Shown piece by piece: positions 1 to 13,400 of a stretch of DNA of 64,000 nt. The notes below the pieces were generated by a model. The model searched no databases and was not told the origin of the DNA. It worked only from the letters and a program-made list of their open reading frames with translations. Within the stretch, counting starts at the first letter, position 1. The number at the start of each line of letters is the position of its first letter. A program made the position numbers and the translations under genes. Origin of the DNA: Schistosoma mansoni (Eukaryota > Platyhelminthes > Trematoda > Strigeidida > Schistosomatidae); NCBI RefSeq assembly GCF_000237925.1, contig NW_017386020.1, forward strand, positions 1,054,001 to 1,118,000, read 5' to 3'.

Positions 1-2214
1 TTGTTTTCAATGGTTGTTTAATCAAAGCCAGTCCATGACACGTAACTTCAAGTCCGACAGTTCCCACAATACCCTATAACATACTCATTTACCAGGCATA
101 GACTTATGTGTTCAACTTTGAATTACATTTTAGTTGTGGTAATTCTAGCCTGATGACTAACCATACCGTCTTGGGTGCTTGGGCTTAGGAATCTAAAACC
201 TACTGGTTGAAAGGAAGACGTTTTAACTATTAAGTCACCGTTCTACGGCAAGTTACAAAGGGATTTACATAATTTGCAATCTATCATTCCCCACGTAGGC
301 TAAGGATTCTTAAGTTCTTATGATTAAATAAGCTCTAATTAACATTACACAATTTTGCAGTGATCATACGTTCACTGTTCGAAACTCTGTGATAATACAT
401 TTGTTCATTTGGCTTTCAATTGTCCTACAATCGATGTGAGTCGTTAATCCTATGTTGAAATTGTTGAATTCAAATGTAGTTTTGACCTTGTGTTGTATTT
501 TTTATGACATAAATATCACATGACATTATCATCTTGATATAGAGGACTTGACTGACATGACTTTTTTGAGATTTTCATCAAAAGAAGGGGAATGAGTATT
601 AAGATAGGAAGGCGCGAAGATGTTACGTAATCAGTTGGTAGAAAAATAACAAATAAAGTAACTACATGATATACTTAGACATTAGACGTTTATGTTCTCC
701 TATTCGAATTTACAGTTACATAATAATCGATTCTCTACTCTTATTTTTCGGTACACATATCTACCATCACTTCTTGGAATCATTTTTGTTTATTTAGCTC
801 AAACAATTGTTATGATGTAATATTAACGTTTACATAGATGATTGTATTTACAATTCCGTATGAATGAAGTGAGAATTTGAGATTCGACTCGATAATAATT
901 TACACCAATAATTACTTAGTAAATTTAGCTGATGAATAGAATGAGTAAGGTGGTGTGATTTGTGACCAAAACAATTGTGAGGTTTAATCCTCATCACAAC
1001 AATCCTGTCAGTGAATCGATAAAAACTAAGAAACTTTTTATACCTAGTTGATAGCTTTTCAGTAATACGCACCTATAACTCTATCAGGAATGAAATCTGG
1101 GACATTTAGGCCCGGGATCGAGTCCAATACTCCTAGATAACTGTCCATTCGTCCAAATTTTCAATTTTACTCAACTCGCAATATAGCTTGATCTTCATGT
1201 GATGTCTTACAATTGACTCCAACTAATCCCAGACTAGAATGGAATTAGCATTTAATACATCCTGGTTTCTACAGTTCTTCATCTGGCATGGAAAAATAAG
1301 GGATTGTACGTGGTTTTTCTGTACGCAGAGTTTAGGTTTGAAATGGTGAATTACTATAATCTCGATTGTGCATAAATTCCTCATCAAAACATTTTTTGAG
1401 CCAGTTCTTCCTACTTTGTAGAGGATTTCGAACGCAGATTCGCGTGGTGGGGTATGAACTGAATTGACCATGTATTCGGGAATTGAGGTGTTGATGATAT
1501 GTATATCGCTTTATTTAACAATGCAGGATAGTGCTTTGATATTTGTTCACCGATTGCGCACTCTGTAAGTCTAATATAACCTGCTCCATAATAGAAAGTA
1601 AACTGGTAAATGCATATTGAGGTGGCCCAAATCTCAGTTTATCCTTGACACTCCATTAAATGAATTTCTTGCCATATTTCCCTTGAATTCGATATTCGAG
1701 AATAAAACTTTCTTTGGAACTGTGAGAGTTTCTTCGACATGTCGTTCTGGTTTTAGATTACTGTCAATGGACTTGGGTGGGACGCCACACTCCAAAAGTG
1801 TTCGTCAGATTTTATTATTATTATTATTATTATTGTATAATGTGACTAAGAGTTATTGTTGTGTGTACTATCTAATAATAATCCATTGTTCAATTGAATT
1901 ATGATTAATTTCATTCTAGCCTAATGTAAATTGTTTTCACCAAGATAAATTAATTATGAGTAGTTTGTTTATAGAAGTGGATAGTAAGAAAGAATAAGGG
2001 AGATAGATTTGAATAGAACAACGAAAATGTCACTTCTCATTTGTTTCTTTTTTTCAAACGATCATGTAATTTTTTTGTTAATTCCAGACTCTTATAGAAG
2101 ATTTTATGATTATCTTGTTGGCTTCATTCATTCATTCATTAGTTCACTATTCTGTAGTTGATTTTCATACTGTCAAGTCTTATACACTATTTTATTGATG
2201 GAAATGTAATTATA
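1..2214. other. Non-coding, no gene found
   Basis: AT-rich sequence without splice-framed coding. The segment 1310-1420 (GGTGAATTACTATAATCTCG) resembles 37195-37275, so part is an old dispersed repeat. Confidence 0.5.
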
Positions 2215-2520
2215 CTGTTGTGAACAGAACACCGGTTGGGAACAATCGAATGTATTTAAGGACAATTTACAGACTATCTCACTAAATTCTGATAACCATA
2301 TAGTAAACAGTTGATTTGCAAAATAACAATCAATTGTCTCAATATTCACTGTTCCTTCTGTAAATATCAGTTCATCTTCTCTAATTTCATTGTTTATGCA
2401 TTTTCCTGCCAATTGCGCTTCATTTTAGTTCTTTCCTTATCGGTCTTCTGCCAAAATACATTCTATGTCTGACCATCACCATATACTACTTATATGGATA
2501 TAAGTAGACCACACCACAAT
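2215..2520. repeat. Repeat E copy
   Basis: About 300 bases collinear with 46735-47045: AACCATATAGTAAACAGTT, ACTGTTCCTTCTGTAAATATC and the end TATACTACTTATATGGATAT. No reading frame is shared. Family unknown; possibly a LINE or LTR flank. Confidence 0.6.
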
Positions 2521-2799
2521 ACTACTAATAATTAATTTGATAAGTAGCTGGCGCCAATTTGTTTTGTCTTTATAGTGTTATTATTGCTTTTGTGTTTTAG
2601 ATAAATATAACCAAAATTATTTCAATTCCCTTCGTTTGGTTATTTAAAGATAATTAGTAATATTAGTAGTCGTATTTCTATTTCATCCTTAGTCTAGGTA
2701 AGTCAGTCAGTCAGTCAGTCATAATTCACGTAAAGCCTGACACAAATTTACATTAGTCCATATTATCATACCTAATCCCTACGAACAGATGACTAACAA

Positions 2800-4419
2800 A
2801 CGAGTTGATATAACTATGGTAGTAAAAATGACTGAGAAGAATCCAACACATTGAAAAATATGTTTCGAATAGAAAGTATGAAAGCTAAGTATGTATAAGG
2901 GAGTACTAAAACTCAAAATTTGGAATAACTCTAAAAATAAAATGAATATACATCTTAGGCTAAAAAGTTTCCACACATACCCCACGTACAACTCTACACT
3001 CTACACCCTACACACACACAACCTAAAAATTTTAAGTTACATAATCAGAACACATTATGAGTTCATAATGGAGACCACTTAAATGATGATAACTTTTAAC
3101 CAAACTTTACAAGTTATAATATTTGATTTATTTCAATAATCAAACAATGAAAAATTCATGCATATTCATTCAATTGAGTTAGTTAGTTAGTTAGCCAATA
3201 AACGAATTATTAACAAATGGATTTAGAAATTTCGCTTAGCATTATTCAACGTATGTTCATTGTACAGTAGTAAATGAAAGATCTATCCAATTGTCAACTA
3301 ATAGAATGGAGTATCTTAAATAGTATTTTGTTCTGTTTTATTATGATGACTGTGAATTGTGTAGCCTATCAAAGTAAAAAAAACATAGGTACTGTCGAAG
3401 CCTCGCGTATATATATGTCGGGACCACCAAGTATGGTAAGGTTGAGATAAGGTGCAGGGCTTTAGAAAATAAACAGCTAAGCGGTTGATAATGCTATGAA
3501 TCTTCATTGACTGAGGTAACTAGGATATGTATACGCATCCTTAATCATTGTCTATCTCGACGCGTGTTGTTAGCTGGTATAGGAGTAAGTCTGAAGAAAG
3601 CTAGAGACAATCGAACAAAAACGTGACATTAGTCCATAAATTCATTGACCGTTGGTCTAAGCCGTGTTGGTAGTTTCAGACTACCTGATTGGGCTCAGCG
3701 CTATCATTGTAAACAATGATTGGAGATGTTGAGTGAAGTGGCAGTGACATGGATCCATTTATTATGTCTACTCTTAGATACTGAGTTTTAAAACGATTTT
3801 ATACTTTTTATTCCACTGATTCATTCTTCTCAAACCGTATTTTCTATCCCTAATATTTTATAACCATAACTCACACTACTACTTTTGTATCCCTTCTGAT
3901 AATTTTATCTGAATGTGCGTTGATGTGGTGTAGCAACTTGGGTTAATGCACATTTACCCTAATTTCTACATTGCTTATGACTGACTGAAGTAAGTAGTAT
4001 TTTTCGTGTAGATAAACTTCATCTCTGTGTTTGTAAATTTTATGCTCCGTTAGGAATCACCCCCCATATCAACAAAATGACATGTTGTCTACTATAATCA
4101 TTATTTGTCTTTTGTATTTTGCATATTTTATATGTCTAATACAGTCTATGCCTGAGACAGTGTTTTGATAGTTTATTTTCTAAACTCTCACAATCTTTGA
4201 CAGTTGAACTTCGAACAAAGGCAGAAATATACAAAAACTTTTAACTCCTAAGGTTGATTCAATTGCTGAAAGCAGATACCGATGATCCTATGAATTTAGA
4301 AACTAATCTGTCCTGAGCTCTCGTTCCGAATTTTTTCCTAGTGTTATTCATTCTTCCAAAGTCTGCCTCGATTCCCGGCACAATATATTGTTTGGTCTGT
4401 CTCTTTCCTTTTTCCTTTG
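2800..4419. other. Non-coding, no gene found
   Basis: AT-rich. Only a (GTTA)n run at about 3178 stands out. Short open frames show no family features. Confidence 0.5.
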
Positions 4420-4640
4420 AAAATTTCAAGTTAGAGCTTGCTTTGTGATGCAGTTTTATGGTTTCTACAATGTCGTATTCTATCTACCTTCAGCGTCTTT
4501 TTCTTATTTCATTTTCAGCTGAAAGCTGGTTTATTCTCTACAACAATAGGTTGTTGCTGATGGCGTTTGGCCAACGGACACCGAAATAGCATAAATAATT
4601 ACATAAATATTTACCTTTCATTCTGCGATATCGGGTAATA
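4420..4640 (-). mobile_element. RTE (SR2-like) LINE fragment, strongly diverged
   Basis: AGAGCTTGCTTTGTGATGCA, GGTTTATTCTCTACAAC and GTTTGGCCAACGGAC are collinear with the 29127 copy (GGGCTTGTCTTGTGACG, GGTTTGTTCTCTCCCAC, TCTGGCCAACGGAT). Confidence 0.65.
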
Positions 4641-5264
4641 TCTTGTAGCTCAGGATGAAGACTTTCAAGGCGTTGTGTTCTCTTTGCTAGATGGTCTAGT
4701 CGCGTAATGCTTTTATTATTTCCCTAGACAACAGCATCAGCGCAAATTTTTTTAGTAATATGTTTTAGTAGTGTAAATGAAATCCATACTTTTTTATATA
4801 TCAGTTAAATTTTACATCCCTTGATGAAGTAATACGTAGTTATTTGGTTGGAATACACCACCACTCCTTTATTTTCCCATATCTTAATGATTCACATTCT
4901 TTGGTTTCTTCCAATATTAGCGTCTTGTAACTAAGTCATGTATTTTAAATGATTTGCTAGTGAATTTTTTTGAACAAATTAATCATTTCCTTTCTTACTT
5001 TAATTAGAGTTGACCAACCGCCGGTATTTGTTAGAAATTGATTATAAAACATTTTTTGTAACATACAGTTCATTGTCTGCTGTGTCATTTGTATAATCTA
5101 TACATAAACATTCCTTCCTTTCAAATTTATCTTACTATTTACAGGTACTATATAAATACTTGACAAATCATTTCAGTTAAAAATGTCAAACCCTTTTTTT
5201 TCTCTCAATAATTTAAAGCCTTACTTTTTATGGTTTAAATCATAAAGTGATCTTAGCTATATCA

Positions 5265-5590
5265 TTACTGAAAACCGGGAAGCACTGGAAAAATGTTCCG
5301 TCCTAGTAGGTGACTCTCCAGTAGTACAGATTAACGATCTCACTACAGGGAACTAAACCCAGGACCTACGACCTAGTGCGTGAAGGCCTAATCTCTAGAC
5401 CACTAAACCGACATTGAATCGTGTACTAGTTCAACTTCAATCAATCTACGATATTGCCCAAATATCTTCCATTGTCTTCAGTGGGTAACTGTTTCACACT
5501 GGGTACAGTTGTTTCTCACAACTTCTTACTAGGGTCCGGAAATTCCCTCTCGCATCTAGTCACTCGTGAGTATATGCTAAGTATCAGTAT
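5265..5590 (-). repeat. Family A SINE-like repeat, diverged
   Basis: Matches family A in minus orientation: GGAAGCACTGGAAAA, the tRNA-like CTCTAGACCACTAAACCG, and the distal GTCACTCGTGAGTATATG. The hammerhead is lost. Confidence 0.65.
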
Positions 5591-5744
5591 TCAGGTCGTG
5601 GGGATCGCTTAATGTAAAAATGTCAAAGGATCAATTTCCTCTCACTCAAAATAATTCAAGTTTTCTCTTTTCACCATCTATGTTGTTAAAATTGTTGAAG
5701 ATTATCTCACTATATCTTATTCCCACTTCTTTTCAATGGCTCTA

Positions 5745-5774
5745 TATAATACATACATACATACATACATACAT
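5745..5774 (+). repeat. (ACAT)n microsatellite
   Basis: About seven ACAT units directly upstream of the Smα element at 5800. Confidence 0.9.
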
Positions 5775-5799
5775 TTAATTTCTTTTTCTATCGATCGAT

Positions 5800-6000
5800 A
5801 GAGTTATAGACAATCATGGATGATTGCTAGCTGTGGAATCCAGGACGCACGTTTCGTCTTATGTAAGACTCATCAGCTGGATGCACCTGCATCTCAGAGT
5901 TGATGTTCACTCTGCAACTCGAACCCAGTACTGTTCGCTTCAAACTCCATTACGTCATCTAATTAGCTACTGAGTCCAGGTAGCCACTAGTTTATGCAAC
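5800..6000 (-). repeat. Smα-type SINE with well-kept hammerhead
   Basis: On the minus strand this has a tRNA-like part with a B-box (CTGGGTTCGAGTTGCAG) followed by a hammerhead and the Smα tail (CTGGATTCCACAGCTAGC). It matches the schistosome Smα family, a tRNA-derived SINE known for an active hammerhead. A second, poorer copy follows at about 6080. Confidence 0.85.
5838..5882 (-). ncRNA. Hammerhead ribozyme, Smα type, intact core
   Basis: Minus strand: stem I ATCCAG/CTGGAT, core CTGATGA, stem II GTCTT-ACAT-AAGAC (five perfect pairs), GAAAC, short stem III ACG/CGT, cleavage triplet GTC. All conserved core bases are present. Relative to the usual GTCC...GGAC of the family, stem II has paired changes that keep it closed. 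Confidence 0.85.
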
Positions 6001-6079
6001 GGGGTGAAGTTTAAATTCATTTCGTATTGTTTGTTTTAATCTTCCGATTGATGTTTAGGACCTCAATCAATCAATCTCT

Positions 6080-6270
6080 TATTTGCATCCTGTACGGATT
6101 GCCTTGACATTGCCTTAATTCACAAGCATTATAAGCAACAATGAATGGTGGCTAACAGTGGAATCCAGGACGCGCGTTTCGCCCTATTTGGGACTCGTTA
6201 GATGGATGCATCAATCGCAGTTCTCAACATCAATGGGAAGATTCGAACAAACAATACGAAATGATTGATA
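6080..6270 (-). repeat. Smα-type SINE, hammerhead decayed
   Basis: Same organisation as the copy at 5800, but the core reads CTAACGA instead of CTGATGA and stem I has a mismatch, so self-cleavage is unlikely. Confidence 0.75.
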
Positions 6271-6415
6271 GAGTTACTTGTTATAGCTTTACCCTCAACG
6301 TATCAACTTGATTGTTTTCTCTTTATATTTACTGACTATTTTAATTAATGCCGATCGATTTTAAACGTGTTTAACTTGACCTTAATAATTAAAAGGTTTA
6401 TCTTTTTCTTCACAG

Positions 6416-6475
6416 GTCAATTGATTCCATTTCTAGTGAGAAAAATGAGCAAGATTATCAAAATGATCATTATAG
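6416..6475 (+). CDS. Weak candidate exon upstream of gene 1
   Basis: A good acceptor (TTTTTCTTCACAG) is followed by 60 bases that read SIDSISSEKNEQDYQNDHY in one frame, similar in composition to gene 1, and end at a poor donor GTCGAT. In that frame it starts and ends in phase 2, which does not fit directly onto the 10283 exon (needs phase 1). Another frame of the same exon would fit but reads basic and hydrophobic. Unproven. Confidence 0.2.
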
Positions 6476-6599
6476 GTCGATTTATTTCAGAGTTATTTTT
6501 TAGGTTTAAATGTTACATTGTTTCACACATACTTGTAATTAAAATCAGCATCATTAGTAGGAGTAGTAGTAGTAACCTTGTTATCCATTAAATACTAAT

Positions 6600-8439
6600 G
6601 AACATCTAGAAAAGAGTAGTTACTTTTTTACTTGAGTTTGTACACCATTGAATTTGACGTTTTATAGAATTCTAGTGCACATCCCTTCGCCATTCCGAAT
6701 CTGTAATGTTTTGTCAATGTTAAGGCCTTTTAAATTCAGTTGTACGTAATCGTAAAGTAAGATTTTGCATCAATAATCTATGCTCATCATCAAAGCCTTT
6801 ATTTGGGATGTTGAAGGTAATCAGTCTAAGATTATTGAACATCTGTTTCGCCCAGTATCATAGTTAGAGATATCGCTCTCACTGAGCTACTTTACAATCG
6901 TGGTTGACCTCTTGTAGATGGTTAAAGGTAGTAATCGATTCTGGACCTGTGCCTAAGTCTAGTTTTTACTGCTTGTTAGAAAATAATAGTAAATTATTGT
7001 TGTGTTTATATTAAATTGATATACACTATTGAATGATTATAAGTAGCTATGTGCCAGTCAGAAGTAAATTTTAGTCACCTAGATCTTGTTAACTTAAATG
7101 TATGTGAAATTTAAGTCAATAGTTCAATTTAGCACTGGTGTATTTTAACAAACTCAACTTGAAGATTATTTATCTAAATAAGGCCTGGACTATGATTTTT
7201 TCATACCATTGATGTTTATCCGGTTGGTTACAAAGGTGTGGTGGTGCACTCCATTAATCCTATTGGAGGTGAAAACTGGGATTGTCACTTCTCTTATCAA
7301 GTCAGTCATAATCAGTGTAAGGCTTGGTATAAATGGACATCTGTATAGGTTACAATGGTGTTACATTAGGATCAGTCAATCCGTTGGAAGCCACTTCTGT
7401 AAATTTTCATCCTAAGTCAATTTATAATATAGCAGTGTGATCAGTGATATTTATCTCACTTTCAATATGATTGATCATCACGATTCACAGCTTCGCATTA
7501 GACATTTTATTCCGTTTTGAAACTTATTTTAACCTAGGGTATTGTTTGTCAACAGTAAAACAACAGCTCTTAACAGATTAAACAACTAAGGTCACAATAA
7601 TCTTGTCACATATTCCAAAATCTCTAATTCAATTTGAGCAGTTGGTTATTATTACCAACTCTCACGGTAATAATATACTTTACTGACGAATAATTGAGAT
7701 TCAAGATAGCGGCTATCAGATTTTTGCTCGGAGTTCAAAACACAATGACCGATAGCTTGTAACTCATTAAGAGTTAAGAAAAAATTAAGTAGAACCTACC
7801 AATATTCTGCTATCAAGACGCTTAAGATTCATTCATATTGTAGTATTAAAAATTAGGAACGAGCTTAAGTGATTCTTAGGTTGATGTTGAGACTGTGAGG
7901 AAGTTTTAAATGAAAAAAAGTAGTACAAAACAAGTAGAATTCAAGTGTAAATAACAGTTTAACATAATTTATACGTTTTTAAAGGTAATTTAAAAGTTTT
8001 TGATATTTTTAATCATAGAACAGATTACGTAAGCATTCATCGATACATCTGCAAAGCATTCTTCCTTTATCTTCTTAAAAATTACAATTAACTCCTAACC
8101 TCAAGCCCCATCCTTAACTCTCAACTCTTAGGTGTTGAATCCAGGATCCTAGGGCTGAAACTATATATATATTTTTTTGAAAATTGTGTTTCTCATTAAG
8201 CTATTTTTCCTCTTGACCTGTAACACTTTGTATTACTGATGAAAAACAGTTGTTGTGATAATCAATATTTCAGGTCACTACTTGATAAAGTAGAAATTTT
8301 TAAACTCCGGATTTTAATTTATGCTAGTATGTTGTCAAAACAGCTTTATTATGGAATTTATTTTACTGCCGAACCAATTTGTACAAACCATTTAATTACC
8401 TTGAATTCAATTTAAAACGGATTAAATTATCCCATTGTT
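6600..8439. other. Non-coding, no gene found
   Basis: AT-rich, with a faint repeat H tail at 7297-7400. May be intronic sequence of gene 1 if its 5' exons lie further upstream. Confidence 0.45.
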
Positions 8440-8640
8440 GATATTTTTGATTGAAAGTTGATCAGTCTTGGTTGCACGTATATGAATTCTGTGCGAATTG
8501 CCTCGATATAACCAATATGACACAAATTAGATGGAATATGGTCAGCAGCATAATCCAAGACTCTCGTTTTGTCATATTTTGGATTCATTAGCTGTGTGTA
8601 GGTGTATTCCAAAGTTGATGTTCATTCCGGGACATCAACT
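8440..8640 (-). repeat. Degenerate Smα-type SINE
   Basis: A recognisable Smα order (AATCCAAGACTCTCGTTTTGT, then ATTCATTAGCTG) with many changes, including core CTAATGA and GACAAAAC. Inactive. Confidence 0.6.
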
Positions 8641-9116
8641 CTGAGATTCAATATTGAGACAATATTGATTTAGAATGATCTAAATTTTTATCTTCTCATC
8701 ACCTCGTTACTTGCATTCATTCCCCTCTTCACATCTTACCATTCAAATATTGTTGACTCTATAATTTGCCTTTATGACAATGAATATTCTATCTCCTCAT
8801 TGCTTTTGTTATTGATTGATTAGTTAGTTAGTTAGAAAGTCACATTTTTTATGGTTTATTTGTTTATTTATACGTGACAGGAAGGAGAATGTTTTGACTA
8901 ATCTATAATTTGTAGTATGTATATCTGTGTATATTTGTTGTTCATAAAATGAATCCACAAATTATTTCTCTTTCGGTGTTACTATTCGTATCATGTGTGT
9001 ATGATCATTTAAAAAAAAAAAAGTTTTCGTCTGTTTTCCTTTCGCCAAACTGTTTTATTATGTTTTATTGGTTTTCACAAACTTGACATGGATAAATGAA
9101 TAGTTGATACGCTTAT

Positions 9117-9520
9117 CAGAAGGGGGTTTTGTGGTAATTTTATATAGCTGAGATCATGAGTCAATTGAAGCTAGACCACCGTGGAAAACCTGGAAGTACT
9201 AGACGGCCGTTTCGTCCTACTGTGGGACTCCTCAGCAGTGCGCATCCATGATCCCGTCTCGCGAGATTCGAACCCAGGACCTACTAGTCCCGCGCCAGAG
9301 CACTCAACCAATAGACCACTGAGCCGGTATCCAACGATGTTAATGTCTAACTTCAACCAATCCACGAAATTGAGCAACCATTCATCAATGTCTTCGGTGA
9401 GTTACTATCTCCCAACAGACCTGGTTGAACTCCACTGGTTACTGCTTCTCACTAGAACTCCAGGAAATATCTCATGGAGCCAGTCACTGGTGAGCATATG
9501 ATTATCAGGTGGTTTTGTGG
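9117..9520 (-). repeat. Family A hammerhead element with dimer junction
   Basis: Minus orientation. Order on +: tail TCAGAAGGGGGTTTTGTGG, the arm ending in GAAGCTAGACCACC, hammerhead (minus strand), tRNA-like segment with B-box GGGTTCGAATCTCGCG (minus), distal part ending GTGAGCATATGATTA, then a second start of the tail (TCAGGTGGTTTTGTGG). Nearly identical to the inverted copy at 13657. Confidence 0.85.
9196..9241 (-). ncRNA. Hammerhead ribozyme, family A, weakened stem I
   Basis: Minus strand: GCACTG, CTGAGGA, stem II GTCCCACAGTAGGAC, GAAAC, ACGGCCGT stem III, GTC, then TAGTAC. The core is intact; stem I has one mismatch and one G-U pair. Confidence 0.7.
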
Positions 9521-10282
9521 AAATTTTAGTGATTTTATGTAGTTAAGAGTTTATCTTTATCTCCTGAATTCATCATAGACTGGTTGAAAAACGAAGGACA
9601 TAACCTTGCTGGAATGAATGCTTGTCATACTGCCTTTCCTACACGATGTTTCACTTTCACTGTCGATATCAACTTTCAGCTTCAATTTTTGGGACCCCGT
9701 TTTTTCTTGACACAGGTGACTTCACCTTACACTTTGTTATGGACATATGTTTTGTTAGAAACTTTGATGAATATTTGTTTTTATTCAGTCGATCATGAAT
9801 ACGTTTTAGTCCATCTTCAAAGGTGTTATCAAGTTAAATAATTTTATTGCTATGAACCAAGTATTTAACTTAATTTTGTTTATATTCCAAAAGAATAAAG
9901 CTCAGAATGTATATGCTGGATAAATGTAGTTGGTTTACTATAAATAGTTCTTTTTATTCTCCTGTTAGATATTCTCGTCAATAAGGCAAAACGTACGAGA
10001 AAGGTATTTCGGTTTCCTTCTTTCTTCTTCTGAAGGTAACTACTAAAGTGCGAATTGATTCTTTGATCTATTGAATCAAGTATCTCTGCTAATAAGCGCC
10101 GACTATCATGAAAATTAGGTCCAAGGGTTCCTGTCGTCGTCTACTTCCTATCGCCCAACACTTCAATACCTTGTGTCCGATCAAGCTGTTTTATTCTTTT
10201 CCCAATTGATGTTCCCTGTTCATATTATTTGTATTTTTCTTTTTACTTTGTATCCGCTGAATGAAAACAAATAAAACTTTAG

Positions 10283-10426
10283 GACCGCCGATCCCAGTCA
10301 GAGGTTATGATCAAACAGATATTGATTTAGTAAATCAAATAAGAATCTCATCTCGTCCATTGGATGTTACAAGACCATATAAATCGACTGATCATCATGA
10401 CGTTGAATCACGTAAAGTTCCAACAG
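10283..10426 (+). CDS. Gene 1, first recognisable exon
   Basis: Acceptor ACTTTAG before 10283 and donor GTGAAT at 10427. Only one frame is open; it starts with two bases of a split codon and ends in phase 1. It encodes 47 residues plus the split codons, containing RGYDQTDIDL and a TDHHDVESRK stretch. Confidence 0.75.
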
Positions 10427-13400
10427 GTGAATTATAGTTTTTCTCTTTTTTGTTGTTGATTCTTATGAAAAGTATTCTAATAAAAATAACTAACATGCCC
10501 TAACCAACAATCATCATTTGTTTGGGGAACTGATTCTTAAAGCCATATGAGTGAAATCGATTCCTTCTTCAAATTTATTTGTCAGATAACAGGACAATTA
10601 AAAAAACTGATTAAATAATCAGAATGGGGGTTTGTAGAGATTGCAGTAATTTTAATAGTTGAATTCATGAGTCGATCTAATTTAAACCACCATTAAAAAC
10701 AGCCGTCTAGTGCTTTCAAGTTTTCAATGGTGGTCTGGCTTAGATGGACTCATGATTGAATAATATTATCATAGGCGATCAAAGGTTTTATTCATAAAAT
10801 AAGTAATGTTTCATCGAGATAGCTTGACCTCTAAGTAGACAAAATTCATAGCACTAAATGTATTTGCTCGTAGTTCCTTGGGGATAGTGAAATTAAAAAG
10901 TGAACAATAATAACGTTAATTTTATGGTTTTATGTAAAAATAACAAGTCAGTTGATATGATTATAAACCTAAATCATCTGAGTTGGTTGGGGTATTTTTT
11001 TAGACAGGCTTTACGCATTTCATACTTTGACCGTATTCTATGCTGACTGCCTTTAAAATAGGTTGGAAAAATGTATAAAGCGGCCAGATCAAAATCGCGG
11101 CACTAGTTTATGAAGATATTAATTTTCAGTCTTAACTGTTTCGATGTATAGAAACTCGAAGCTCCTAGATATAGGCTGGTGCATGTTTTTTTTATCAACT
11201 AGGTGTATCCACTCACAGCATAATGGTATATTGGTGATTATGATTAAATATGATGTTTGATTCCAAGTTTTTCTTGTCATGCACACCTTTCGAACATTTG
11301 ATACCAATATCCTAGTCACATCTTAGATTCCTCAAATGCTCCTAGATCTGAGCCCCAAATAGTAGAGCGAAAGCTCGAAGTAAGAATGGAGGCTTTACTT
11401 CAGGGTTTATTTATGTACAGAAAACAATAGTAGTTATAGGGTTTTTTTGATAACCATTAAACTTTGACAACCTGCTAAATTTGGTACCAACGTAATCAGC
11501 CATCCAATCAGTGTTCGATTCATAATCCATCAATTTTCTAGAAGTCTTTGTGGTATATGTTGATTAGACAAAATGTTCTCAGCCTTCTTCTAGTTTCTAA
11601 AGATCTATCTCAAGGAATTCTTGTGAGATAACCCCAACATTTTTGTAGTATATTTATAATTTCCTATTTGAATTTCTACTTATTAATTTACTGATATTTA
11701 TGTTCTATTTGTTTACCGTTTTTTCTTCTCTCCAATTAACGTTGCTTTTATCCGTTCAATTCATTTAAATTATAATCATCATTTACTATTCGAAACAAAT
11801 TATCACCGTATAAATGTCTGTGAATCGTTGGCTAATCTACGTTCCCGTAATTTCCTACCAGTATTATGCAATAGTACAAAACATAATTATCATCAATGTT
11901 TTGATGATTCCGATGTGAGTTTATGATTACTTTTGACAATTGAATGCCAAAAAAAGAAGAATTTAATAAGTGTGTTAGTTCTACGTATTAGAACATTTGT
12001 CATGTTGTGAATTCTCAACCGATTTCCAAACTGTTTACATCAACCCTAACAAATATTGAAACTTGAAGAAATTTTGAAGAAGCCCTTAGTTACTAATATA
12101 TGTCCATTTCACGATTAGCGTAAGTATGGTTACTTACTTACTTACTTACGCCTGTTACTCTCAATGGAGCATAGGCCACCGACCAGCATTCTCCAAGTAT
12201 GGTAATCAGTGAGTAATTCCTATAGTTTGTAAATGACTTATATGCTGTAGAAACCTCTGGAAACGATGTCAAAATTAAAAGTTATTTATTAGTTCAACTA
12301 GTCTGATTAAAATAAATCAAAGATGCAACTACATTTTACAGTTTACTAAATGTGCCTTGAATGGGGAAATTCAAACATTTCACTTCTACCCGAAGTTTGT
12401 GCTGATGATGTCGTTCAGGAGGATGATGAAAGCTCCACCACTAAACCATCCAGCTTAGAGAACAAAACTCCATCAAAAGGCTAGACTCATTCTTAGCATT
12501 ATTTTTTAAAAATTGTTCTCCTGTTTTTAGAGAAAATGATTAACTTTTGATTCCATAATCGGTTACATAGTCATGTATTTGTACATAAAACTGAATGTCA
12601 TCTATTGTCTGACCAGTTAGATTATGCACTCATTGTCCCAACTAAATTCTTTTCAAGATAAGCGTCGTTATAAATTGTTATTTAACAGATCAACATAGGG
12701 CAAATATTGTCTTGTTTTCCTTCGAGTTATCATTCTTCTATCGAAGAACAGCTTTCCGTAAAATTAGTTTATTAACATTCAACTATTGATGTGACGGTTT
12801 TCAGAAAATTATGGAACGGTGACTTCATTTGGGTAACTGTATAGTATCATTTAGCCCTTATACATGAACAATATGAATCAAACTATATAAACCTGTACTT
12901 GATAAATATTACTTGATGAATAATGCCTCTACACTTTATTGATTCATAGGATTGTCGATCACCTCGGTTACAAGCGATAATTTAGTGTAAATTATTCCCA
13001 GAATATAGTTGAAGCTTTGTTTTCCTGCATTATAGCTTTGTAATAACTACAACGCCACTATTCAAGCACCTGAAGTGAAATGTATGCTTTTCTTATGGAG
13101 TGGAACCTCAAAACTTTCGTCTTAAGGTCATAAAACCTATTAATCAATCCTTTAGGATCCTTTATTTTATGCTTTCTCTATCGTGTCTCTCTCTTTCTAT
13201 CACTCATTCTTTTTTTCATTTATCCATGTTTGTTTTCTGTTAAAGACTAATCAAGAATCTTCAGAATACGAACGTATTTATTCGATTGCTTCGACAGAAT
13301 CTACGGATAGAAATATTGTTCAATTAGTTTCAACTGAAAAACAAAATAATGAAACAACCATCTCAAATGATAACAATAAGCTAGAACATTCTTATACAGA

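Noticed and set aside
9171-9501. Two opposite open frames of 68 and 106 codons
   Set aside because: Both lie inside a family A SINE-like element; the same frames appear at other copies such as 43174-43374.
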